64,000 nucleotides of DNA, taken from Vibrio alfacsensis. Lineage in GTDB: Bacteria > Pseudomonadota > Gammaproteobacteria > Enterobacterales > Vibrionaceae. The notes under the pieces were generated by a model. It was not told the origin of the DNA. It made no database searches and was given only the letters and a program-made list of their open reading frames with translations. Where the stretch lies: positions 2,542,001-2,606,000 of the forward strand of contig NZ_CP032093.1 in NCBI RefSeq assembly GCF_003544875.1, read 5' to 3'. Each line of letters opens with the position of its first letter. Position 1 is the stretch's first letter. Positions 21,897 to 37,280 of the stretch are shown here, piece after piece. The position numbers were made by a program, and so were the translations under genes.

Positions 21897-22736
21897 TCAT
21901 CGCATTGATATCAAAGGCTGACATTGTGCAGGAATGACCTTTCTCTTTTTCTGTTTTACTTTATTTGTCTTCCTCTTATTTATACTAGGCTCTAAAACTG
22001 CTTTGGGCTTCCAACTCGCTAACTCAGCCCCGCAGCCATCACCTTGAGGTGGCAGAGCTTGATTCACACAGTTTAAACTAGATTTAGGACACACTAATCG
22101 CACATGGAAGTGATAATGGTGCCCCCACCACGGACGGACCTTACGTAGCCAAGAACGGTCATTATTCGGAGCTTCTTTACACAATTGTTCTTTGATCACA
22201 GGATGAACAAAGATACGTGCGACATCAGTACTTTGTGCCGCATAACGAATAATATCAAAGTGCCTATCCTCCCAGCGATGTTCCAAAATTTGATAATTTT
22301 TTAGGTCAACAACGCTCATTGGTGTCGGAAGCTGAAGCTCATTATAAGAAAGAGGCTTGTCGGCCAAACGTAACCAAATATCAATATCTAATCCCGTTTG
22401 ATGGCTAGAGTGCCCGGAAGAAAATCGCCCACCACGCGCAAGAGACAAGTCACCAATAAGCAATGTTGTGTCGAGCTCTTGTTGCACTTTTTGGGACAAT
22501 TTTTCGATAAACAGGATGGTATGTGGATGCCCATAGTATCGTTTCGTTTTACTACGTAATACTTGATAACCAACGCCATCTAGAGGGAGAGGCTGAGCCC
22601 CATCTAAGCAGCCATTTGCATAGCTACCTATTGATGAGGAGATATTATTTGTGGGACCAGGAACCTGCTCCCACGAAGTTGCATTTATCGAAACTGAGAA
22701 TATTGTACTTAAACAAAAAAAAAGTCCCAGCTTCAT
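21897..22736 (-). CDS. mepA: MepA, penicillin-insensitive murein endopeptidase
   Basis: A periplasmic LAS-type zinc endopeptidase of 279 aa that cuts DD- and LD-crosslinks in peptidoglycan. The signal peptide ends near SINATS. Zinc ligands are seen in SSHQTGLDIDIW (about residues 110-121) and HHYHFHVRL (about 210). The C-terminus is a lysine/arginine-rich tail (KRKTNKVKQKKRKV) longer than in E. coli MepA. It lies 12 bp after the DUF1904 gene on the same strand. Confidence 0.93.
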   Translation of the reverse strand: MKLGLFFCLSTIFSVSINATSWEQVPGPTNNISSSIGSYANGCLDGAQPLPLDGVGYQVLRSKTKRYYGHPHTILFIEKLSQKVQQELDTTLLIGDLSLARGGRFSSGHSSHQTGLDIDIWLRLADKPLSYNELQLPTPMSVVDLKNYQILEHRWEDRHFDIIRYAAQSTDVARIFVHPVIKEQLCKEAPNNDRSWLRKVRPWWGHHYHFHVRLVCPKSSLNCVNQALPPQGDGCGAELASWKPKAVLEPSINKRKTNKVKQKKRKVIPAQCQPLISMR

Positions 22737-22748
22737 ATCACCTATTCC

Positions 22749-23081
22749 TTAGTAATGCTCACCATTATCATAGTAGCCATTAGGAGAAAGTGCAGTGAAA
22801 ATTACCGCGACATTAATATCTTCGCCAACCACAGATCGAACTTGGTTTGTAATGATTTTTGCTACTTTATCTTGAGTTTCTTGGCCACGGTCAAACCATA
22901 ACACCTCAACAAACGGATAAGCACCACTCACTTCACCCTCGCTAAAAAACGTACTGTAAATGTATTCAAACGTAAAGTCTTCACGTGGAGACTTCATTAG
23001 AGGTTCTAATTCGTCAGTAAGAGGCTTTGATAGCGCTTGAACCATTTGAGGCTCTACCGCACGAAATCGTAAATGTGGCAT
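22749..23081 (-). CDS. DUF1904 family protein
   Basis: A 110-aa soluble protein starting MPHLRFRAVEP; the N-terminal MPHLRFRA and VEVLWFDRGQE pattern match DUF1904 proteins, which have a tautomerase-like fold and no known function. A good TAGGAAG ribosome binding site precedes the ATG. It is first in a two-gene unit with mepA. Confidence 0.8.
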   Translation of the reverse strand: MPHLRFRAVEPQMVQALSKPLTDELEPLMKSPREDFTFEYIYSTFFSEGEVSGAYPFVEVLWFDRGQETQDKVAKIITNQVRSVVGEDINVAVIFTALSPNGYYDNGEHY

Positions 23082-23212
23082 AAAATCACTTCCTAATTAT
23101 TGGTTTCGCTACGGATCATAACAGGAAGCGGAGTTCTAATCATCTTAAGTAATGATTGAGCCCATCTGAAGAATTTTTAGATATATCCTAAAAATACAAA
23201 TATTGAAATGCA

Positions 23213-23241
23213 AAAAGCCTCAGCATTTCTGCTGAGGCTTT
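23213..23241 (-). terminator. Terminator of the rRNA/tRNA operon
   Basis: A stem AAAGCCTCAGC / GCTGAGGCTTT with a six-base loop, followed on the minus strand by T5, immediately after tRNA-Trp. Confidence 0.9.
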
Positions 23242-23246
23242 GAAGA

Positions 23247-23323
<77 letters not shown>

Positions 23324-23358
23324 GTTGTTCGTTTTTAATGAGACGACTCTCAAATAAA

Positions 23359-23435
23359 TGGCGGAGCGGACGGGACTCGAACCCGCGACCCCCGGCGTGA
23401 CAGGCCGGTATTCTAACCAACTGAACTACCGCTCC
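23359..23435 (-). tRNA. tRNA-Asp (GTC)
   Basis: A 77-nt cloverleaf with acceptor GGAGCGG/CCGCTCC, encoded CCA and T arm GGTTCGAGTC. The anticodon loop CTGTCAC gives GTC. It lies between 5S rRNA and tRNA-Trp, as in enteric rrn operons with distal Asp-Trp. Confidence 0.97.
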
Positions 23436-23501
23436 ACACGGTGACAGAGATTTCTCTCTATCCGGTAATCGCCGTTCAACGCGTTTACCTTTCTTTTTGT
23501 C

Positions 23502-23524
23502 TTCACTTTTTCATAAAAAGTGAA
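23502..23524. repeat. rrn spacer palindrome, copy A (after 5S)
   Basis: TTCACTTTTT-CAT-AAAAAGTGAA, a 10-bp inverted repeat 13 nt beyond the 5S 3' end. It is one of three related palindromes in this operon. Confidence 0.85.
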
Positions 23525-23537
23525 AATAAAATTAAAG

Positions 23538-23653
23538 CCTGGCGATGTCCTACTCTCACATGGGGAAGCCCCACTACCATCGGCGCTATTTCGTTTCACT
23601 TCTGAGTTCGGAATGGAAATCAGGTGGGTCCAAAATGCTATGGTCGCCAAGCA
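23538..23653 (-). rRNA. rrf: 5S ribosomal RNA
   Basis: About 116 nt on the minus strand from TGCTTGGCGACC to CATCGCCAGGC, with the terminal stem GCTTGGCGA/TCGCCAGGC and the conserved CCGAACTCAGAAGTGAAAC loop. Ends are placed by the terminal stem and may be off by a base or two. Confidence 0.95.
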
Positions 23654-23668
23654 AATTCTGTCTTTTAC

Positions 23669-23691
23669 TTTCACTTTTTAAAAAGTGAAAA
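23669..23691. repeat. rrn spacer palindrome, copy B (before 5S)
   Basis: TTTCACTTTTTAAAAAGTGAAA, a near-perfect palindrome about 16 nt upstream of the 5S 5' end. Confidence 0.85.
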
Positions 23692-23776
23692 CAAAAGTTG
23701 GAAAGCTGTTTCTGTGTTCTCTACACAATCAAGTCTTGTTCTTGCTTTGAGTCCATCAAAACCCTTTGGGTGTTGT

Positions 23777-26657
<2,881 letters not shown>

Positions 26658-26984
26658 ATACAACCCCAAAGAGTTTCAGAAGAAATCTTGAGTTTGTTGT
26701 TTAAACAACCAAAGTTGCTATCTCATTATTTGAATGAGCGAGATAGCTATCGATTTTGCCGGACTCAAATATGTTTTGCTTTCGCAAAACCCAAGAACAC
26801 TTGAATGTGTTTTTGTGTATTCATCGAAATGAATACTTTGAGAACTTTACAAACAAACGCTTATCTATTTAAGACAAGATTTGTTTTGTCAGCTTTCCAA
26901 ATTGTTAAAGAGCTAATCACTTCTCATGAAGCAACCATTTTTAAAAACACTCTGCTTTCTATTAAAAGAAAGTGTGCTTAAAGA
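26658..26984 (-). other. tRNA-Glu to 23S spacer with boxA
   Basis: A 327-bp transcribed spacer. It contains the boxA antitermination element at 26905-26914 (AGCTCTTTAA on the minus strand, followed by CAATTTGG) and the 5' half of the 23S processing stem. No protein-coding gene is visible. Confidence 0.85.
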
Positions 26985-27060
26985 TGGTATCCCGTAGGGG
27001 AGTCGAACCCCTGTTACCGCCGTGAAAGGGCGGTGTCCTAGGCCTCTAGACGAACGGGAC
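26985..27060 (-). tRNA. tRNA-Glu (TTC)
   Basis: A 76-nt cloverleaf starting GTCCCGTTCGTCTAGAGG on the minus strand, with T arm GGTTCGACTCC and encoded CCA. The anticodon loop CTTTCAC gives TTC. The first acceptor pair is a G-U wobble. It is the second of two tRNAs in the 16S-23S spacer. Confidence 0.97.
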
Positions 27061-27097
27061 ACTGTGCTGCATCATAAAATAGATACAATAAAGCTAG

Positions 27098-27173
27098 TGG
27101 TGGAGCTAATCGGGATCGAACCGATGACCTCTTCGCTGCCAGCGAAGCGCTCTCCCAGCTGAGCTATAGCCCC
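27098..27173 (-). tRNA. tRNA-Ala (GGC)
   Basis: A 76-nt cloverleaf GGGGCTATAGCTCAGCTGGG on the minus strand, acceptor GGGGCTA/TAGCTCC, encoded CCA. The anticodon loop CTGGCAG between CTTCG/CGAAG gives GGC. Most enteric rrn spacers carry the TGC isoacceptor, so this is a different alanine tRNA. Confidence 0.96.
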
Positions 27174-27270
27174 ACATAAAATCGTTTCAGCATTTTATGC
27201 AGAACCAATCTTTTGCTCTGAAATCTAAACCATATCAATCTGTGTGGACACTCATCGAGACTCATTTGTC

Positions 27271-27290
27271 TTCACTTTTAAAAAGTGAAA
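27271..27290. repeat. rrn spacer palindrome, copy C (after 16S)
   Basis: TTCACTTTTAAAAAGTGAA, related to copies A and B, about 20 nt beyond the 16S 3' end. Confidence 0.85.
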
Positions 27291-27309
27291 GCAAACTATC
27301 CGTTTCGTA

Positions 27310-28858
<1,549 letters not shown>

Positions 28859-29138
28859 AAGATTTTATTCGGCTCAATGAATACTGACTTCAAAACTGCT
28901 CTTACTCGAAAGTAAGAAGTAATTTTAAAGCTATTATCGTTCCAACAGAACGATAATGAATTGACTGTGCCAAGTCTTTCGACTCGTTTGGTCACTCAGT
29001 TCATTGAAACCTAATTTGATACCGCTTTCCGTTAAGAAAGAAATACCTAATTGGATTATCATCAACGAGTGCCCACACAGATTGATAGGTCTATATTTTA
29101 AAGAGCACACCCTGAAGTTCTCTTCAAAGTGGACGGCC
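28859..29138 (-). other. rrn leader with boxA
   Basis: The transcribed leader between P2 and 16S, about 280 bp. A boxA element TGCTCTTTA lies at 29099-29107 on the minus strand. No coding sequence is supported here. Confidence 0.8.
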
Positions 29139-29166
29139 ATTTTAGCGAGATAACTTATCGTGTCAA
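29139..29166 (-). promoter_or_regulatory. rrn P2 promoter
   Basis: TTGACA (29161-29166) and TAAAAT (29139-29144) separated by 16 bp on the minus strand, about 120 bp downstream of P1. Confidence 0.85.
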
Positions 29167-29263
29167 ACACTTTTTAAGTTATTTCTCTGTGAGTTACTTT
29201 CGAACTCACTGACCTTGTTATCTCGACGTCGCTTTGTTTGCTTTCCCGTGACAACGGAGGCGC

Positions 29264-29291
29264 ATTATAGGGAGTTAGCTTAGGAACACAA
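29264..29291 (-). promoter_or_regulatory. rrn P1 promoter with stringent discriminator
   Basis: TTGTGT (29286-29291), a 16-bp spacer and TATAAT (29264-29269), followed by GCGCCTCC. The AACTCCCTATAATGCGCC block is the same as in E. coli rrn P1 promoters; the GC-rich discriminator is the hallmark of ppGpp/DksA control. Confidence 0.9.
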
Positions 29292-29362
29292 GCCTATTTT
29301 TCAAAAACTTATCTTTTGGTTCGTTCGTATAGAAAACAATCAAAACCAATAAAAGTGCATTT

Positions 29363-29385
29363 AAAGGGGCTAACGCCCCTAAAAC
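29363..29385 (-). terminator. clpB terminator
   Basis: A short GC hairpin AGGGGC-TAAC-GCCCCT, 37 bp after the clpB stop, with T-rich sequence on the minus-strand side. Confidence 0.65.
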
Positions 29386-29421
29386 TTGAACTTGATCTCA
29401 CTTTTCAGTGCATTGATACAA

Positions 29422-31995
<2,574 letters not shown>

Positions 31996-32043
31996 ATCTT
32001 CTTTCCTAACCTCAACTGAAGAAAATTCTTTTGACACTTAGAA

Positions 32044-32079
32044 AGATGGATACACAACGGAGGAATTTCAAGGGGAGAA
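32044..32079 (-). promoter_or_regulatory. Sigma-32 heat-shock promoter of clpB
   Basis: On the minus strand the -35 is TTCTCCCCTTGAA (32067-32079), matching the RpoH consensus TCTCNCCCTTGAA closely, and the -10 region is TATCCATCT (32044-32052), resembling CCCCATNT, with a spacing of about 14 bp. Confidence 0.85.
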
Positions 32080-32137
32080 TAAATAAAGATAGCTTTGCAA
32101 AAATGACGCTATTCATCTCTGCTATTTTGCGGTGTAG

Positions 32138-32866
32138 TTAGTCTTCAATCCAAATAAAAGTCGCTTGTCGACCTGTCACCCCATCTCGACGATATGAGTA
32201 AAAGTCTTCTCTGTTTTGGAAAGTGCATAATCCGGAATCAAATACTTGAGTGACACCAGCTTTGTTAAGACGTTGAGTCGCAAGCTTAGACATATCAGCC
32301 AGCCACTTACTTTCAACACCGCGGCTAGTGAATGCTTGATGAGCCTGAGAGTCGACATCCACAAAAGCTTGCAAAACATCCTCGCCAACTTCGAATGCGT
32401 GCGGCCCAATTGCTGGACCAAGCCAAGCCATAACATTACCTGAAAATAGATCTAACGCATTTTCTACAATACCATTTGCTAAACCTCGCCAACCTGCATG
32501 CACTGCCGCCACTTGAGTACCTTGAACGTTCGTCAGTAGCACTGGCAAGCAATCTGCTGTCATTGCAGAACACACCACATAACTTGACGAAGTGAACACC
32601 CCGTCAGCATCAAGTACTCGTTGAGTTGGAGCGTTCACTTGAGCAACAACAGTAGAATGGGTTTGGTTTAACCAAATTGGCGCAGTAGGCATATTAGCCT
32701 GTTGCACCAACCCGTCTCGGTTCTTTTCAACGATAGATAGATCATCCCCAACATGCGCACCAAGGTTTAACCCTTTATAAGGGCCACTCGAAAAACCTCC
32801 TACTCTTGTAGAGGAGAAGGCTTTTACGTGTTTCGGTGCAGACCAGTTAGGAACAATCGCTTTCAT
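32138..32866 (-). CDS. pgeF: PgeF (YfiH), peptidoglycan editing / laccase-domain factor
   Basis: A 242-aa protein of the multicopper polyphenol oxidase-like (DUF152) family. In E. coli PgeF helps keep UDP-MurNAc-L-Ser out of peptidoglycan; related proteins are purine nucleoside phosphorylases. Metal-binding residues are visible in LNQTHST, MTADCLPVLL, AAVHAGWRGLANGI and LGPAIGPHAFEVG. It lies one base after the rluD stop codon, so they are co-translated. Confidence 0.92.
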   Translation of the reverse strand: MKAIVPNWSAPKHVKAFSSTRVGGFSSGPYKGLNLGAHVGDDLSIVEKNRDGLVQQANMPTAPIWLNQTHSTVVAQVNAPTQRVLDADGVFTSSSYVVCSAMTADCLPVLLTNVQGTQVAAVHAGWRGLANGIVENALDLFSGNVMAWLGPAIGPHAFEVGEDVLQAFVDVDSQAHQAFTSRGVESKWLADMSKLATQRLNKAGVTQVFDSGLCTFQNREDFYSYRRDGVTGRQATFIWIED

Positions 32867-32867
32867 A

Positions 32868-33845
32868 TTAGAACTCGTCAGGCAGACCGTATTCTTCTGT
32901 ATCTTTACGCAATGCTTCTGTCATGATGACCATATCATCTGGAACTGGAGCGTGGAACTCTAGCTGCTCACCAGTAATAGGATGTTCAAAACGCAACATT
33001 ACCGCGTGTAGAGCTTGACGATCAAAACCACGGATCATCGCCGTCAACTCTTCAGAAGCACCGGTAGGGATACGAGCGCGACCACCATATGCCGTATCAC
33101 CTAGCAGCGGATGCTGTAGGTAAGACATGTGCACACGGATTTGGTGCGTACGGCCGGTTTCAAGACGTAGACGAATACGCGTATGCTCACGAAAATGCTC
33201 CGCAACACGGTAATGCGTCACTGCTTCTTTCCCCATAGGGCTTACTGCCATCAAAGTACGTTTAGTAGAGTGACGACCAATAGGTTGCGCCACCTTACCA
33301 CCCGCAGTCATACGACCGATCGCAATCGCTTCGTACTCACGCGTAATGTTACGCTTTTGCAACGCACGTACTAAACGAGTTTGAGCGGGTACTGTTTTCG
33401 CAACCACCATTAGACCGGTGGTGTCCTTATCCAAACGGTGTACGATACCTGCACGAGGCACTTCTGCAATGTCTGGGTAATGGTGCAATAATGCGTTAAG
33501 TACCGTACCGTCTGGCGTGCCTGCACCAGGGTGTACAACAAAATCACGAGGTTTATTGATGACGATGATGTCTTCATCTTCGTACACGATATCAAGAGGA
33601 ATATCTTGCGCTTCCCAGCGCTGCTCATCTTCTAACTCGGCTTGCAAGGTAATTTCCTCGCCACCCATTACTTTGGTGCGAGGTTTAGTGACAATTTCAC
33701 CATTCACTTGTACTTTCCCATCAAGCAACCATTCTTTCAGGCGCGAGCGAGAGAAGTCAGCGAATAATTCGGCGATAGCTTGGTCTAAACGTTGACCTAA
33801 CTGGCTATCTTTTACTGTGTTGGTTAAAACAATCTGCTGAGCCAT
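32868..33845 (-). CDS. rluD: RluD, 23S rRNA pseudouridine synthase
   Basis: A 325-aa enzyme making pseudouridines in helix 69 of 23S rRNA (1911, 1915, 1917 in E. coli). An S4 RNA-binding domain fills residues 15-80. The catalytic aspartate lies in the motif VHRLDKDTTGL, near residue 140. The order rluD-pgeF-clpB is the same as in E. coli. Confidence 0.96.
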   Translation of the reverse strand: MAQQIVLTNTVKDSQLGQRLDQAIAELFADFSRSRLKEWLLDGKVQVNGEIVTKPRTKVMGGEEITLQAELEDEQRWEAQDIPLDIVYEDEDIIVINKPRDFVVHPGAGTPDGTVLNALLHHYPDIAEVPRAGIVHRLDKDTTGLMVVAKTVPAQTRLVRALQKRNITREYEAIAIGRMTAGGKVAQPIGRHSTKRTLMAVSPMGKEAVTHYRVAEHFREHTRIRLRLETGRTHQIRVHMSYLQHPLLGDTAYGGRARIPTGASEELTAMIRGFDRQALHAVMLRFEHPITGEQLEFHAPVPDDMVIMTEALRKDTEEYGLPDEF

Positions 33846-33848
33846 ATC

Positions 33849-33875
33849 GAACTTTTTTAAAAACTGTGAGACTAA
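33849..33875 (+). promoter_or_regulatory. Possible sigma-E promoter of bamD
   Basis: GAACTT (33849-33854), 15 bp, GACTAA (33870-33875), close to the RpoE pattern GGAACTT-N15/16-TCTAA. BamD is a known sigma-E target in E. coli; this match is by eye only. Confidence 0.4.
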
Positions 33876-33981
33876 TGCTCACGACTGTGGAAAAATAGAC
33901 TATTACATCATTGTATCTGTTACTGGAAAGAAAGTAACGGCAGCTTAAGAAATATTTAGATTCAAGGAACAGACTCCTGAT

Positions 33982-34710
33982 ATGAAACGTCAGACTTTAA
34001 TAGGCCTTTTAGCGGTATCCTTTCTGTTTGGTTGTGCAAGCAAAGAAGAAATCGTTCCTGATGTGCCACCATCTGAACTCTATGCAGATGCGCAAACTTC
34101 TCTGCAAAGCGGTAACTGGCTATCTGCCATTGAACAGTTGGAAGCACTAGACTCTCGCTACCCATTTGGTGCCTACTCTGAACAGGTACAACTTGATCTT
34201 ATTTACGCGTACTACAAAAACGATGATCTTGCGTTAGGTTTAGCCACCATCTCTCGTTTTATGCGTTTAAACCCAACGCATTCTAAAATGGACTGGGTAT
34301 TGTATATGCGCGGTTTAACCCACATGGCACAAGATCGCAATTTCATGCACGATCTATTCAGTGTCGATCGTAGTGACCGAGACCCTGAACCGGTAAAAAA
34401 AGCATTTGATGACTTCAAAAAGCTACTTGAGCGCTACCCGAATAGTCCATATGCAGAAGATTCACAAAAACGTATGGTGGCTTTGAAAAACCGTTTAGCA
34501 GAATACGACCTTGCAACCGCAGACTTTTACCTGCGTCGCGAAGCATGGATTGCTGCAATAAACCGCACGCAAGAGCTTCAAAAGGCATACCCTAATACTG
34601 AAGCCGCTCGCAAGTCTCTAAAAATCCAACTTGAAGCTTATAAACAACTTAAGCTCGATGATGCCATTGCTCACACAGAAGAGCTCATCAAGTTAAACCC
34701 TGTAAAATAA
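33982..34710 (+). CDS. bamD: BamD, outer-membrane assembly lipoprotein
   Basis: A 242-aa lipoprotein of the Bam complex that inserts beta-barrel proteins in the outer membrane. The lipobox LFGC gives acylated Cys18 after a short signal. The mature part is made of TPR repeats (ELYADAQTSLQSGNWLSAIEQLE and following). It is divergent from rluD, as in E. coli, and ends in a strong terminator. Confidence 0.96.
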   Translation: MKRQTLIGLLAVSFLFGCASKEEIVPDVPPSELYADAQTSLQSGNWLSAIEQLEALDSRYPFGAYSEQVQLDLIYAYYKNDDLALGLATISRFMRLNPTHSKMDWVLYMRGLTHMAQDRNFMHDLFSVDRSDRDPEPVKKAFDDFKKLLERYPNSPYAEDSQKRMVALKNRLAEYDLATADFYLRREAWIAAINRTQELQKAYPNTEAARKSLKIQLEAYKQLKLDDAIAHTEELIKLNPVK

Positions 34711-34715
34711 GCCTT

Positions 34716-34745
34716 ACCGCCGCAGCTCAAACTGCGGCGGTTTCA
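34716..34745 (+). terminator. bamD terminator
   Basis: A stem CCGCCGCAG / CTGCGGCGG with a loop of about six bases, then TTTCATTTT. Confidence 0.85.
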
Positions 34746-34829
34746 TTTTGTCTCCGCATTCAATTCCCCCCGATAACTTGATGGTTTTTAAAGCACTACT
34801 TATGCTTAAAGTTCTCATTCACCGCCAAC

Positions 34830-36320
34830 ATGGACGTGAGCGTGACGCTATCAAAATTATGGGTAAGTCTGATACTTCTCCTCTCCGCAACGGCTTTTTC
34901 ATTAGAGCTGTCTCCTTTGAGACAACCGCCATACACCGGCGATCTCGATGTCATTAAAGAAAAAATGTATTGCGGGTGTTAGTCTCTGCCGATTTAGGTT
35001 TTATTATATTGAGGGTGGTGAACCAAAAGGCATTGGTGCCGAACTCTTAGCTCATTTTGAAAAGAATTACGCAAGATAAAGCCAAAACTCAACGTTCAAA
35101 TTATCCCTGTATCAAGAGATGAATTACTTCCCTCATTGGAACAAGGTTTAGGGGATCTTGTCGTTGCAAATCTAACCATCACAAATGCACGTAAAGATAA
35201 AGTCGATTTTAGTGACCCTATTATGACGGGTATTGATGAATGGATCATCACGAATAAAGCAACTCCTGTCATGACTAATATAGACCAACTCAGTGGGAAA
35301 GAAATTTGGTTACGTGCCAGCTCCAGTTACTTCGAGAGTATTCAGGCTTTAAATAAGAAGCTCAACAAAAAGGGGTTAGCGCCCGTTGTTGTTCATTTCA
35401 TCGAAGAAACACTCCAAGACTATGAGCTTGTCGGAATGCTCAATAATGGCTACGTAAAAGCCATCGTTCTCGACAGTCACAAAGCAAAGCTATGGATGAA
35501 CGTCATGAATGACATACGTGCCCAAACAAAAATCCCGATCCGTACCGGAGGCAAAATTGCATGGGCAATGCGTCACGATAGCCCAGAGCTAATGAAAATA
35601 GTGAACAAATTCATTCGAACGTCTAAATCTGGCACGCTACTTGGCAACGTCATTTACGGTAAGTACATCAGCAACACAAACTGGCTCAATAAAGCGCTTA
35701 ACCCTAAAAAAATCGCCCAGCTTGAAAAGCTCTCTTCACTATTCTCTCGCTATGCCGACAAATATGATTTTGATTATCTAATGGTTGCGGCTGTTGCTTA
35801 TCAAGAATCAGGATTTGATAACAGTCTTGTTTCAAGTCGAGGTGCTGTGGGGGTCATGCAGATTCTGCCGAGTACTGCCAGTGATCCTAACGTCAATATA
35901 AAAAATGTTCGTAACTTAGAAAATAATGTCCATGCAGGTGTGAAATACATGGCTTTTCTACGTCGATATTATTTTAGCGATGACGCCATCACTAAGCAGA
36001 ACAAAATGTACTTTACGCTTGCGGCATACAACGCGGGGCCGGGTAATGTCGAAAGGATGCGTAAGCGCGCCGCGCGACGAGGGTATGATCCCAACATATG
36101 GTTTCACAATGTAGAAGTAGTCATGCGAAGTGGCTTAGGTGAAACAGTGAGGTACGTAACTAACGTGAATCGATATTACGTGATCTACAAACAGCTTGAG
36201 AGCCTAGATTTGGCTAAAAGCTTGGATAACGTACTGCTCGTACCTGACGATCCTGTTTTTATGACACCGTTGCGCAGGATTAGTCAAACGCCAAATACAA
36301 AAACATCGCTCTCTAATTGA
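34830..36320 (+). pseudogene. MltF-like membrane-bound lytic transglycosylase, multiply frameshifted
   Basis: A periplasmic protein with a signal peptide (KLWVSLILLLSATAFS), a solute-binding-protein-type domain (SBP_bac_3) and a C-terminal SLT lysozyme-like domain. The catalytic Glu lies in AYQESGFDNS, followed by SSRGAVGVMQILPSTA and AAYNAGPGNV. About 497 aa if repaired. Three single-base losses break the first third: in the A run near 34953-34958 (KEK-N-VLRVLVSADLGF), in the T4 run near 34999-35002 (DLGF-YYIEGGEPKGIG) and near 35070 (HFEK-K-LRKIKPKLN). From about 35075 one open frame runs to the end. The catalytic domain is intact, but without repair it has no signal peptide. Confidence 0.85.
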
Positions 36321-36355
36321 GCGGCATCAAAAATGCTAATTTTCACAGAGACTTG

Positions 36356-36419
36356 GTTTCAAAGAAAATCTGTTTCAAAGAGAATGTGTTTCAAAGGGAC
36401 TGAACTTCAAAAAACTATG
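36356..36419 (+). repeat. 16-bp tandem repeat, four degenerate units
   Basis: Units begin at 36356, 36372, 36388 and 36404, each starting (G/A)(T/C)TTCAAA. The first three share GTTTCAAAG; the fourth is more diverged. Confidence 0.8.
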
Positions 36420-36671
36420 CTTTGATATTAGCAGCCTTGGTATTCGCAACTACCCGAACAGGTCGAGATGTGCATCACATTTTTATACTGGTCATTTTTT
36501 AACTAACGAAAATAACAGGTCGTATAAAGTCCCTAAAAACGGGGAGTTTTCAGCTAAGTACTCTACCCAATGTAATGATTCTGCACTCGATAACAAGTAC
36601 TTTTCACATTAATCACAATAGTTCTTGAGTGAGATCACATTCATTTTCCAACTCAAAAAATCAAACCAAAA

Positions 36672-36691
36672 TAGTGACGTACATCACATTA
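36672..36691. promoter_or_regulatory. CRP-like site before raiA
   Basis: AGTGA-CGTACA-TCACA (36673-36688), matching TGTGA-N6-TCACA at nine of ten positions, 66 bp upstream of the raiA ATG. A second, weaker site with an intact TCACA half lies near 36626-36641. Confidence 0.55.
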
Positions 36692-36753
36692 TTTTCCTCT
36701 CAGAGCGGTAATCTGAATTCAACCCATGAGGGATGAAACAGAGGAAAATATTT

Positions 36754-37080
36754 ATGACAATGAACATTACTGGTAAAAACATCGAAATCACCTCTGCAAT
36801 CCGCGCTCATATTGAGAGCAAATTTAAAAAGCTGGAGAAATGGCAAGTCGACATCATCGGATGCCAAGCAACATTCAGTGAGGAACCAAATAAACAGAAG
36901 AAATTCGAAGCGGTTATTAAAGTACCTAAAGGACAACTAATCGCCTCAGCGACTCATGAAGACCTTTACGCAGCGATCAACGAAGTGGAGCAAAAATTAG
37001 AACGACAGCTAAACAAGCTAACCCACAAACCTGAAGCTCGCCGCGCAAGCAAACCTGAGCTAGTGGAAGAAGAAGAGTAA
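36754..37080 (+). CDS. raiA: RaiA (YfiA), ribosome hibernation/stationary-phase factor
   Basis: A 108-aa protein of the short HPF/RaiA family that binds the 30S decoding centre and blocks translation in cold or stationary phase. The sequence MNITGKNIEITSAIRAHIE and KGQLIASATHEDLYAAI are diagnostic, and the acidic tail ELVEEEE resembles the RaiA C-terminus. The start at 36754 follows AGAGGAAAA; ATG 36760 is the alternative. The order bamD...raiA-pheL-pheA matches E. coli. Confidence 0.94.
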   Translation: MTMNITGKNIEITSAIRAHIESKFKKLEKWQVDIIGCQATFSEEPNKQKKFEAVIKVPKGQLIASATHEDLYAAINEVEQKLERQLNKLTHKPEARRASKPELVEEEE

Positions 37081-37096
37081 ACTTACCAGATTGAGG

Positions 37097-37124
37097 AAAT
37101 AGCGCCGAAAGGCGCTATTTTTTT
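37097..37124 (+). terminator. raiA terminator
   Basis: A perfect 10-bp stem AAATAGCGCC / GGCGCTATTT with a GAAA tetraloop and a T run. Confidence 0.92.
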
Positions 37125-37185
37125 GCTTGACGCTCTTCATCGGCTTGCTTATTGTGTTTAAACACTCACAAACTAAGCACTATTT

Positions 37186-37233
37186 ATGCTATCAACCAAC
37201 CTGTTTATTTTTGACTTCTTTTTCCTCCCATAG
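37186..37233 (+). CDS. pheL: PheL, phenylalanine operon leader peptide
   Basis: A 15-residue open frame, MLSTNLFIFDFFFLP, with five phenylalanines in its last nine residues, ending 90 bp before pheA. Upstream of pheA and followed by alternative hairpins, it is the ribosome-stalling control peptide of transcription attenuation. The E. coli counterpart is [15 protein letters not shown]. Confidence 0.9.
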   Translation: MLSTNLFIFDFFFLP

Positions 37234-37280
37234 TTGGAGGGGCGAACTCGTTTGTGAAAGAAAAGTCAAAAACAAACAGA

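Larger units (their letters stand above)
36321..36753. other. 433-bp intergenic region before raiA
   Basis: There is no supported coding sequence. It holds a 16-bp tandem repeat (36356-36419), a stretch without recognisable features (36420-36600), and the raiA control region with a CRP-like site. Confidence 0.7.
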
